A model generated the notes under the pieces. The model was not told the origin of the DNA. It ran no database searches and was given only the letters and a program-made list of their open reading frames with translations. Positions 1-8,087 of a DNA stretch of 49,894 bases are shown piece after piece. Position numbers and translations under genes: made by a program. Location of the stretch: assembly GCA_964496575.1 (NCBI GenBank), contig CAZCAC010000061.1:1-49894 (forward strand), read 5' to 3'. This stretch comes from CAZCAC01 sp964496575. Lineage in GTDB: Bacteria > Planctomycetota > UBA1135 > GCA-002686595. Numbering within the stretch: position 1 is the stretch's first letter; each line of letters opens with the position of its first letter.

Positions 1-35
1 ATGAGCGGATGGTTGCATGAATCGGGGCGCATGTG

Positions 36-881
36 TCAGGAGCCCTGCATTGCCAAGTAGACGTGGTTGGTCTCCTCGTCGACATCCATGCCGAACCCGA
101 AGCTATGGAGATTCTCACCCGGGTCGAGGCTGGGATGTCGACCAATCGGCGTCTCCGTGTGCGCGTAGATCTCGGTCCCGGTCTCCGCCCCCGAACTGGC
201 TATTGCTCGAACGTCGTCGAGATCGTACATCCTCAATCGAGAATCGTCCTTCGAGGCGAAGAGCGCGAGTAGGTAGGTCTCTTCGTTCCCCGGAAGGCCG
301 AGCGTGATGACATCGACATCGACGCACCACCTGCGACTGTCCTGTACTGGGTTTGGCGCTACCACCGTCGCGTCATCGACCCGGAATGCCTGATTGACGT
401 GCCCGGAATCCCGGACGTCGGCCTCCATTACCCACAGCCCATCGCGACCTCCGGCGATGTACAGAAGGTCGGTGCTCTCGGTCCCCGGACGGTAGCAGCC
501 CTCGCGCGGGTCGTAGCTGATATCCGGATCGAGCACCATGCTGACCGGCAGCACCCCGAAGCTGCCCACGGGCTGGCGCTTGATCGGGTCAGCGTAGTTG
601 TCCTCCGCGTTGGGCTTGCCGGGGTCGGCGTCGATGATCGCGATCGCTCCTCCCTCGGCGACGTAAAGGTAGTTGCCATCCGGCGTGCTGGTCATCGCCC
701 CGGGGCTCGAGTACGGGTGCACGGCGACCAGCTCGTTGAGGATGCGATCAGGCCCGCTCTGTGGCGCGGCGGTGAGCGGCCCGGCCAGAGTGATCCCCAA
801 CCCCGCGGCCAGGAACGCGACACCGAGCGGCGAGCTCAGGTGGCGGGAGCACGGGGGGGGGGCTATCGGCGTCTTCTTCAT
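36..881 (-). CDS. Secreted beta-propeller-like protein, possibly truncated
   Basis: About 281 residues. I chose the ATG at 881 because it follows a GAGGA ribosome site and opens a signal peptide (MKKTP, then a hydrophobic stretch ending near Ala-Ala-Pro at about residue 37). The reading frame is also open upstream to 1073, but that part does not look like protein. The mature part has repeated strand-rich segments such as YLYVAEGGAIAIIDADPG and LLYIAGGRDGLWVMEADV, which resemble LVIVD or YVTN-type propeller blades of secreted bacterial proteins. The frame stops with TGA just after HVYLAMQGS, which reads like the start of another blade, so the C-terminus may be cut by a frameshift or early stop; only 35 bases remain beyond it. 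A run of ten C in the coding strand lies at codons 7-10. No enzymatic motif was seen and the function is unknown. Confidence 0.6.
   Translation of the reverse strand: MKKTPIAPPPCSRHLSSPLGVAFLAAGLGITLAGPLTAAPQSGPDRILNELVAVHPYSSPGAMTSTPDGNYLYVAEGGAIAIIDADPGKPNAEDNYADPIKRQPVGSFGVLPVSMVLDPDISYDPREGCYRPGTESTDLLYIAGGRDGLWVMEADVRDSGHVNQAFRVDDATVVAPNPVQDSRRWCVDVDVITLGLPGNEETYLLALFASKDDSRLRMYDLDDVRAIASSGAETGTEIYAHTETPIGRHPSLDPGENLHSFGFGMDVDEETNHVYLAMQGS
853..862. repeat. G10/C10 homopolymer inside a signal-peptide coding region
   Basis: Ten consecutive G on the plus strand, read as C10 in the minus-strand gene that starts at 881. It falls at codons 7-10 (Ala-Pro-Pro-Pro) before the hydrophobic core of the signal peptide. 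Gain or loss of one base would shift the frame and abolish the protein, the usual arrangement of a slippage-controlled contingency locus. It is also a place where sequencing errors are common. Confidence 0.8.
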
Positions 882-1101
882 CGGATTCTCATCCTCGATT
901 CTCGTGTGCGAGTTTCCAGTGAGCGAGGCCCCGGCGAGCCGCGAGCCTCGGGACGCCCTCCAGGAGACCTCGGGATCGCCGATTCCGCAAGGGGGGCCGC
1001 GTGATGGGGGAGGCATGCCCCACCGCCCCCACTCAAGGCCCGAACAGGGAGTAGAGATTCCAAAGGGCCTCATGGCTTAGAATGGGCATTCTCGGGGGCG
1101 C

Positions 1102-1580
1102 CAAGGGGTTTGCCCAGGCATCTCCCTCAGCAACCCACGGGCGCAATCTCTCTTCGAGCAGCGGGAGCGATCGGATCGTTACGTGCTTGAGGCGCTCGAG
1201 CGGGCGGAAGAGCTCGGGGTCGAGGTCGGCCTGCCGCGCTCCTTCGCGGAGGAGGGGGCGAAGGGGGCCGCCGCACCGCAAGTGAGCTGGGCCAACACGA
1301 TCGAGCTGAAGGAGTACGTCGACGGCAACGGGGCGGGAAATGACGCCGCGGCGCCGGGTCGGCTCGCCTGCCACCTGCCGATCCTCGCGCTCTACGACCT
1401 GACCGAGGGCGGGGGCTGCCCTTCGCCGACCGCGCCTTCGATGTGGTGACCGCCTGCGACAGCCTCGAACACGTGCCCGCCGAGCGGCGCGACGATTTCG
1501 CACGGGATGCCTGTCGCGTCTCACGCGGCTGGGTCGTGCTGGCGGGCCCCCTACCGTTCCGAACCGGTGGGGGAGCCGGT
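1102..1580 (+). pseudogene. Remnant of a class I SAM methyltransferase-like gene
   Basis: Two plus-strand frames read like parts of one protein. The first (about 1129-1411) gives AQSLFEQRERSDRYVLEALE and ends in DLTEGGG. One frame over, from about 1412, the text continues LPFADRAFDVVTACDSLEHV and then a strand-like SRGWVVLAGPLPF, close to the post-motif I, FDVV and LEHVP segments of SAM-dependent methyltransferases. The switch falls at the G run 1407-1411; one more G would join the frames. No good start codon, SAM-binding glycine motif or natural end is visible, so this is a decayed fragment, not a working gene. The methyltransferase reading is inference from short motifs; the upstream half is not recognised. 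Confidence 0.4.
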
Positions 1581-1596
1581 GGCGAGCTCCAACCCC

Positions 1597-2043
1597 TCAC
1601 ACCCCCTCAGCCGCTCTCTTCCGCTCCTCGTCGATCTCCTCCAGTCGCGCCTCGGCCTCGTCCCGCCGCGCCTTCAGCGCGGTCCACCGCTCGATCACCT
1701 CCTCATCGCCGCCCATCCGCGCGGCCTCGATCAGGACCTCGAGCAGCGTCTCGTGCAGCGTGTAGCCGATCACCAGCTCACCCAGCGCCAGCGCAGCCTC
1801 CGGCCCGGCCGCCTCCAGCTCCCGGCGCACCACCTCGTGCAGCCGCTCCAGGTGCAGCTGCCCCGCCTCGAACAGCTCGCGTTCGATCGAATCGGCGAGG
1901 GCCTCCTCCCCGACCTCCCGCGCCGCGTCGACCACCCAGAGGCGACGAGTAGCGCTGAGGTCCTCGCGCCCGGCCAGCTCCAGGACCAGCTCCCGGGCGA
2001 GCGCTTCCTCTCCATGGGCCTTCAGGCGCAGGACGAGAATCAC
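1597..2043 (-). CDS. In-frame continuation of the giant TPR protein, or a coupled 148-aa helical ORF
   Basis: This ORF is in the same frame as the giant TPR gene and begins two codons after its TAG stop (2050-2052): the text runs DAVS, stop, ALVILVLRLKAHGEEALARE. The 148 residues are Ala/Leu/Glu-rich amphipathic helices (for example EALADSIERELFEAGQLHLE), the same texture as the TPR protein. The GTG at 2043 could allow reinitiation after the stop, making it a separate coupled protein. The simpler reading is that a sense codon such as CAG became TAG and the original protein was about 150 residues longer. The two cannot be told apart from the sequence. Confidence 0.55.
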   Translation of the reverse strand: MILVLRLKAHGEEALARELVLELAGREDLSATRRLWVVDAAREVGEEALADSIERELFEAGQLHLERLHEVVRRELEAAGPEAALALGELVIGYTLHETLLEVLIEAARMGGDEEVIERWTALKARRDEAEARLEEIDEERKRAAEGV

Positions 2044-2049
2044 CAGCGC

Positions 2050-5000
2050 CTAGCTCACCGCGTCCTCCCGCACGCGATCCTCCTCCAGCCACCCCCGCAT
2101 CGCGGAAGCGGCGGCGACGAACCACTCCTTCGGCGCGGCCAGCTTGCCGCTGTCCGCCGGAAAGAGCTGCCGGATGTCCCGGGTACCGAAGTACCCCGGA
2201 TTCGTCGGGCTGTTCCAGAACCCCTCGTCCCCCTCGACGACATCCTCGGGCAGGCTGCAGACGCCGTACTCGAGGCAGCGAACCGCCTTCTCGACCTCTC
2301 CGGCTCTCGCCCACACCGCCGCCGCTCGCTTGGCCGTATCCCGGCGCAGCCCCTCGCGGAAGTCGGTCGCGCCCTCGAGCACCTCGCGGCAACGCTCCAC
2401 CGCCGCCGCCGGCTCGAGCAGGTCGAGGAAGGTGTCGAGCACCAGCGTCTCGAAGCTCTGCCTGGCCCAGGGATAGTCGCGCGGGTTGGCGAAGTCGATC
2501 ACCGCCTCGATCACCGCGAGGCGATCCTCGCCGTCGAGCTCCTCGGTGACCTCCTTCAGCAGCTCGCGCACCGGAATCGTCGGGGCCGAGCCGAAACGTG
2601 GGAAGCCGGAGCCGTCGGTGCGCGTGGCACACCAGGTGTAGATGCGACGCGCCTCCGCCCGGTTGCCCTGCCGCGCGTGCACTCGCGCCAGCGACCGCAG
2701 CGGCCCCAGATCGGTCGGTCGGACCTCCTGCAGCAGATCGTCCAGCACGCCGCGCGTCGCGTCGTCGCTCAGCTCCGGGAACCGGTCCAGCAGGGTGAGC
2801 AGGACATTCGTCTCCACCATGCTCGCGCGCCCCTCCGCGACGGCGGCGACGAGCGCGTCCCGCGTCTCCTGCTCGCCGTCCCGAAGCAGCCGGGCGCGCA
2901 ACAGGCCGCCGAAGACCTCCCGCTCCTGCTCCAGCTCGAGCGGATTCTTCGAGCGGAGCATCCGTTCCAGCTCCTCCACGCCGAACTCGAACTCCGCCAG
3001 CTTCTCGAACGCGGTGATCGGTGCTTCGACCGGTTCCGGCTCCTCGTCGGACCAGCTCTCCAGCCCGCCGCGATGCGGCTGCCGCTCCTCCTCGGGGTCC
3101 TCTTCCCGCTCCTCGGGATCTTCCGGCCAGCGGTACCGATTCCGACCGAAGCTCCCGCCGAAGTGGTACGTGACGCCGTAGTGACGTCGTGACGACTCCT
3201 CGGCGGGGAAGCTTCGCCACAGCCGCCGGAAGATCGTCTTCGCCTTCGCCCAGTCCTCCACCTCGACCGCTTCCTTCACCCGGAGCATCGTCGGCAGGTC
3301 CTCGCCGATCTTCTTCCCGGCGCCACTCCCCCCGACGATGAAGGTCCCGGCCGAGGTGATCACCCGCGACCCGGGCTGCGGAACGAATCCCGGCGGCAGG
3401 CCTGGGATCGACGACGCGAGGTCCTCGCCTTCCGATTCGGCGTGGAGCTCCTCGGCGATCCTCAGCGCGTTGACGGGATGCGCCAGTGAACGCCAGCGCT
3501 GGGCGAGGCGGCGCTTGTGCTCGTCGTCGATCATGGAGAGGCGCGTCGCGATATCCATCGCCTCCTCCCGGCGACCCTCGTTCCGGTACCGGCGCTCCAG
3601 CTGCTCCAGGAGCTCCTTCTCCTCGGGAAACTCGTCGACCGCCTGTTCCAGAACCGCGGTCGCCGCGGCCTCGTCCTCGACCTGCTCGTGGATCTCGATA
3701 CGCCGCTCGATCAGCTTCACGCTCGGGCCGCGCCGCTCCTCCCGCTCGTCCAGGGTCTCGAGGAAGGCCTGCAGATGATCGGGGAGGAACTTCTCGACGA
3801 TCCGATCGACCGCCCGGCGCTTCTGGTAGTCGCTCCCGTCGTCGTCGAACAGCTCGGAGTAGACCTCCAGCGCGTCGGCGAGAGCCTCCTGTTCGCGCCC
3901 CACCACCAGCAGCTTCACCGCGCGCGCGGATCGGGCCACGTGATCGTGCGGTTGCAGCTCGACCAGGACGTCGAGGAGATCGAGGCCGAGCTGGTGATTG
4001 AAGCGCGAGTCTGCTAGCGAGCTGATGTAGTGCGGATAGACCCGGTCCGCATCGCTCAGCGCTCCTCGAATCGCGCCGCGGATGAACTCGCTGACCGCTT
4101 CACCGAGCTCTTCATCCGCGTCGTCGACCAGGTTCATCAGGAACTGCGCGCGCGAGGTGGGCTTGATCTTGGCCCAGATGGTGCGCATCGCCGCGCCGCG
4201 CTTCTCCTCGGGGAGCAGCGCGATCACCGGTCCCATCCCGAACCCCCAGCCGCCGTCGGCGAACTCGTCCAGGACCTCGAGGACCTGCTCCTCGGTGATC
4301 AGCGGCTGCTCGAAGTCCTCCTGCAGCGCCGGCAGCATGGTCAGCAGCCCGGAGTGCTTCTCCGGATCCTCGAGCACCTGGTCGGTGACGGAGAGGCAGA
4401 GGTTGCGGTACTCCTCGAGCTCCAGCGCTCCCTTGCAGCGCTCGAGGAGAGACTGGACGTGGTAGGACATGGCGCCGTGGCGGAGGGAGAGGCGCAGCCA
4501 CTCGCGCGCGATGCGCAGGGTCAGGTTGGCGTCTCGCAGGAAGAGACTGGCGGAGAAGAGCGGCTCGATCCGATCGAGCTCGTCCTTCTCGATCCGCGCG
4601 AAGTCGGTGCGGCGAAGGAGGACCCCGGCGTGCGCCTTCCGGTCGGCGATGAGCGGCGTGAAGAACAACCGCTCCGCCTGGTGCAGCGGAAGACGCCGCG
4701 CCGAACGCTCGTCGATCCCCTCGCCGACGAGGAAGCGCAGCCCATCGCGCTCCTCTGCGGGGCGCGCGGCCTCGTCGAGCAACCGGCGAACCGAGCCGTA
4801 CAGCCCCCACTTCATCCGCTCCTGGCAGAGCGCCTCGAGCAGTTCGTCGTCCTCGGGGAACGCGGAGAGCAGCCCCAGATCGAGTCCGTCCCCCTCGTCC
4901 TTCCGGTCGTACGCGATCGCGAGGCGTCGGTGGAAGTCGCTGCGCCGGAGGATCCGCGGGTGGTGGGCGAGGGTATCGTCTCGCGCTGCCGCTCCGAGGC

Positions 5001-8000
5001 CGGCGATATCGCTCTCGAGCCCCTCTCGCAGCCCCTGCATCAGCGCCTCCACCGCGGCGGGCTCGTCGAGCACCACCAGCAGGTTCTTCTGCAACCGGTC
5101 GTGGTACTGATCGAACGCGTCGATGTTGCGCGAACCGTAGTAGCGGAACGGCGAGTTCTGGTCGATCCGCTCCTCCGCCTTGACCGTCGACAGCGGCAGG
5201 CGCGAGTAGAGCAGCTCGAGCGCGCGCCGGTACAGCCCTTCGGCGACGCGGTCGCGCCCGTCCTGTTCCTCGAGCTCGCCGACCTTGACCATCAGGCCGA
5301 CGTCACTCGACTGCGCGACCAGGACGCGCTTGTACATCCGCAGCGCCTCCTTCCGGTACCCCGCCTGCTCGAAGAGCGACGCGGCCTGGCGCTGGAAGAG
5401 CGGGTAGTCAGGCAGATCGCTCGCCAGGCGGAAGGTCCGCTTCGCGTTGTCCGGCTCGTCGCCCGCGAGGAACGCCTCGCCGAGGTCGAGGTAGACCTGC
5501 GGCGGCACGACCTCCGCCAGTCCGATCAGCCGGCGGCCGTACGCGAGGTGCTTCTCCGGTTCGCCCGCCCAGCCGCGACCGGTGAACGACGTCCCGCCGC
5601 CGCGCGCGAGCTCCATCAGCTCGCGCAGGATCGACGGGCGCCGCTCGCCGCTGATCGAGAGCGACCCCTCCAGCGCGGTGATCATCCCCTCGCGATCCTC
5701 CGCGGCCTCGTTGAGGTCGGAGAGGAGCTGGTACAGGTACATCTTGTCGTGCCGCGCCGCGAGCCGCTCCAGCGTGATCCGCTGTGCCCACTTCAGCACC
5801 GGCTCCGGCGCCTCGAGGTTGAGCAGGCCGTCGATCGCGATGGTGAAGAGATCATCGCGCTCGGCGGTCGACGCGAGGTGCTGGAACATGCCGATGGCGC
5901 GTTCGCTCTGCCCCAGCTCGCGCATCAGGTTGGCCATCAGGAGGTAGCTCTCGATGCGCCCGGGGTTCGCGGCCAGTCCCTTCCAGTACGCGCGGATCGC
6001 GTCCTCGCGCAACCCGGCCAGCGCCAGCACGCCCGCCTCGAACTCGGCGCTCTCGGTGCCCATCTCGACGGTCTTGAGGCGCTCCAGCACCTCGCGCGCC
6101 TCGTCGGGCTTGCCGCGCTCGAGCTGACTCATCGCGAGCTGGCGCAGGTAGTCGCCCTGCCCTTCCGGGTCGACCTCGATCAGCCGGCGAACGGTCTTCT
6201 CGTAGTCGTGGTAGTCGTTGCAGCTGAGGTAGACGCGCGCCTTCTCCTGCAGGGCTTCGACCATCGAGCCGCCGGACTGCTCGAGGAACTCATCGATCAC
6301 CTCCGCCGCCGACACCGCGTCGCCGACCTTGGTGTAGAGGCGCACCAGCAACCCGGAGTCGCGGTCGCTCGCGGTCCCGGCGAGGAGCTTCTGCTCGAGG
6401 TCGATGGCGATGTCCGCGAGCGTCCCGAGGCGCGACGCGACGGTCATCATCCGGTCCTCGGCGTAGCGGCGGCGCGAGACCGACTCGAGCCGGCGCCACA
6501 GCGCGCTCCAGCGCTCGAGCGCGGTCTCTTCCTCGCCGATCTCCGAGTAGAGCCAGGCGAGACGCATCTCGAGATCCTCACCGGAGGCGTCCAGGCCGCG
6601 CGCGTCCCGGACCGCCTCGAGCACCTCCACCGCCGACTCGAGGCGGCCGAGGCGCTCCCACGCGTCGGCGAGCTGGAAGCGCTCCGCCGCGCCGGCGTCT
6701 GCCGTCTCCTCGACCCGCAGCAACACCGCCTCGGCCTCCTCGAGCCGTCCGCGATCGCGGTGCAGGTCGAAGAGGAAGAAGAGCGCCGCGAGCGGTTGTT
6801 CGCCTGCCTCGAGGCAGCGCTCGGCGGTCCGGATCGCCAGGTCGTCGAGGCCGAGGTCCATCAGGACCTCCGCCGCGCCGAGCCAGCGCGAGTCCGCCGC
6901 CGGATCGTCGAGCAGGGTGCGCCAGGCGTCGATCCCCGCCTCGCGGTCGCCGAGCTCGAGGTGGGCGCGCGAGAGCCCTTCGCGCCATTCCAGCTCGAGC
7001 GGCTCCTCGGCGATCAGCTCGCCGAAGACCTCGATCATCACCTCGTCGTCGCCGCTCTCCCGGTACATCTCGAGGAGCTCGCGCCGGTTCTCGACGGTGA
7101 AGCTCCCCGCCGCGGCGTTGCGGAACAGCTCGATCGCCTCGTCGACGCGCCCTCGCTCGCGCAAGAGGTCGATCCACACGCCGCGCGAGGCCTCGTCGAG
7201 GTCGGGGGTTTCGGCGAAACGGTCGATCAGCGCGTCGAGCGAGTCGTCGAGGCGGTGAGCCTCGACCAGGATGGTCAGACCGTAGTGGCGATCGCGCCGC
7301 AGCTTCGCGGAACGCACCGCGCGCCAGGCGAGCTCCTGGGCGAGTCCCCCCTCCTCCGCGCGGATCGCCCACTCGGCAACTCGCACCTCCTGGCGGAAGC
7401 GAGCGGTCTCCTCGCCGTCGACCTCGTAGAGGTCCATCGCGTCGGCCGGCCGGCCGATCAGGCCGAGCACCACCGCGGCGCGGTTGCGCAGTGCGGGATC
7501 GCGTCCGTCCTCGCAGGCGAAGGCGGCGAGCGCTCCCGCCTGCTTCGAGTCCTGTTCCATCTGCAGCAGCGCGACGCGCGTGCGCACCTGCGCCTCCAGG
7601 GCTTCGTCGGCGAGCTCGGGGAGCAGCGCCTCGTACGCCTCGAGCGCGTCCGCCTCGCGGCCCAGTGCGTTCAGGAGCTGCGCGCGCTCCAGCTTCGCCT
7701 CGAGGCGCGCGCCCTCCTTCCCGGCGAAGTACTCGAAGAGGGTCAGCGCCTTCTCCAGGTCGCCACGGCGCGCCAGGAGGACGGCACGAACCCAGCGCGC
7801 GCATCGCTGCCGCGTCTCGGAGCTGCTCTCGTCTCCGTCGATCTTCTCGAGCTCGGCGAGCAGCGGGTCGAGCTCGCCGAATTCGAGCAGCGTCTCGCGC
7901 TGCCACCGGTCGACGTCGAGCGACTCGAGGTCGTCGAGCGCGACGACCAGCTCGGCGCGGAAGGTCTCGCTCAGCGGCGTCGACTCCTCGTCCCTCTGCT

Positions 8001-8085
8001 GGGCTGCCTCCGCCGGGAGCGCCGGCCAGGCGAGGATCGAGCCGAGGAGGAGGGTGGCCGCGGCGATGTGCTTCCAGCGCTTCAT
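2050..8085 (-). CDS. Giant exported TPR-repeat protein (2011 aa)
   Basis: About 2011 residues starting at the ATG at 8085, which opens a signal peptide (MKRWKHIAAATLLLGSILAW, then Pro-Ala-Glu-Ala-Ala). The upstream frame extension to 8409 is the shadow of the preceding gene. Almost the whole mature chain is helical, with many tetratricopeptide-like units, for example LLNALGREADALEAYEALLP and LFDLHRDRGRLEEAEAVLLR. Residues around 1640-1680 contain a Pro/Arg/Glu-rich linker. No catalytic motif was found. The start lies 2 bases after the stop of the upstream VWA gene, so it is the last large member of the MoxR operon and probably translationally coupled. TPR proteins are common scaffolds in MoxR/Bat-type clusters, but this size is extreme. 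It probably acts as a periplasmic scaffold (inference). The frame continues beyond the TAG stop for about 150 residues. Confidence 0.85.
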   Translation of the reverse strand: MKRWKHIAAATLLLGSILAWPALPAEAAQQRDEESTPLSETFRAELVVALDDLESLDVDRWQRETLLEFGELDPLLAELEKIDGDESSSETRQRCARWVRAVLLARRGDLEKALTLFEYFAGKEGARLEAKLERAQLLNALGREADALEAYEALLPELADEALEAQVRTRVALLQMEQDSKQAGALAAFACEDGRDPALRNRAAVVLGLIGRPADAMDLYEVDGEETARFRQEVRVAEWAIRAEEGGLAQELAWRAVRSAKLRRDRHYGLTILVEAHRLDDSLDALIDRFAETPDLDEASRGVWIDLLRERGRVDEAIELFRNAAAGSFTVENRRELLEMYRESGDDEVMIEVFGELIAEEPLELEWREGLSRAHLELGDREAGIDAWRTLLDDPAADSRWLGAAEVLMDLGLDDLAIRTAERCLEAGEQPLAALFFLFDLHRDRGRLEEAEAVLLRVEETADAGAAERFQLADAWERLGRLESAVEVLEAVRDARGLDASGEDLEMRLAWLYSEIGEEETALERWSALWRRLESVSRRRYAEDRMMTVASRLGTLADIAIDLEQKLLAGTASDRDSGLLVRLYTKVGDAVSAAEVIDEFLEQSGGSMVEALQEKARVYLSCNDYHDYEKTVRRLIEVDPEGQGDYLRQLAMSQLERGKPDEAREVLERLKTVEMGTESAEFEAGVLALAGLREDAIRAYWKGLAANPGRIESYLLMANLMRELGQSERAIGMFQHLASTAERDDLFTIAIDGLLNLEAPEPVLKWAQRITLERLAARHDKMYLYQLLSDLNEAAEDREGMITALEGSLSISGERRPSILRELMELARGGGTSFTGRGWAGEPEKHLAYGRRLIGLAEVVPPQVYLDLGEAFLAGDEPDNAKRTFRLASDLPDYPLFQRQAASLFEQAGYRKEALRMYKRVLVAQSSDVGLMVKVGELEEQDGRDRVAEGLYRRALELLYSRLPLSTVKAEERIDQNSPFRYYGSRNIDAFDQYHDRLQKNLLVVLDEPAAVEALMQGLREGLESDIAGLGAAARDDTLAHHPRILRRSDFHRRLAIAYDRKDEGDGLDLGLLSAFPEDDELLEALCQERMKWGLYGSVRRLLDEAARPAEERDGLRFLVGEGIDERSARRLPLHQAERLFFTPLIADRKAHAGVLLRRTDFARIEKDELDRIEPLFSASLFLRDANLTLRIAREWLRLSLRHGAMSYHVQSLLERCKGALELEEYRNLCLSVTDQVLEDPEKHSGLLTMLPALQEDFEQPLITEEQVLEVLDEFADGGWGFGMGPVIALLPEEKRGAAMRTIWAKIKPTSRAQFLMNLVDDADEELGEAVSEFIRGAIRGALSDADRVYPHYISSLADSRFNHQLGLDLLDVLVELQPHDHVARSARAVKLLVVGREQEALADALEVYSELFDDDGSDYQKRRAVDRIVEKFLPDHLQAFLETLDEREERRGPSVKLIERRIEIHEQVEDEAAATAVLEQAVDEFPEEKELLEQLERRYRNEGRREEAMDIATRLSMIDDEHKRRLAQRWRSLAHPVNALRIAEELHAESEGEDLASSIPGLPPGFVPQPGSRVITSAGTFIVGGSGAGKKIGEDLPTMLRVKEAVEVEDWAKAKTIFRRLWRSFPAEESSRRHYGVTYHFGGSFGRNRYRWPEDPEEREEDPEEERQPHRGGLESWSDEEPEPVEAPITAFEKLAEFEFGVEELERMLRSKNPLELEQEREVFGGLLRARLLRDGEQETRDALVAAVAEGRASMVETNVLLTLLDRFPELSDDATRGVLDDLLQEVRPTDLGPLRSLARVHARQGNRAEARRIYTWCATRTDGSGFPRFGSAPTIPVRELLKEVTEELDGEDRLAVIEAVIDFANPRDYPWARQSFETLVLDTFLDLLEPAAAVERCREVLEGATDFREGLRRDTAKRAAAVWARAGEVEKAVRCLEYGVCSLPEDVVEGDEGFWNSPTNPGYFGTRDIRQLFPADSGKLAAPKEWFVAAASAMRGWLEEDRVREDAVS

Positions 8086-8087
8086 CT

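Noticed and set aside
1507..3192. 561-codon plus-strand open frame
   Set aside because: Antisense shadow of the TPR gene and its tail; no domain text.
3300..3350. P-loop-like GGSGAGKK in the giant TPR protein
   Set aside because: The residue after GK is Lys rather than Ser/Thr, no Walker B is near, and the segment sits in a Gly-rich linker of an exported protein.
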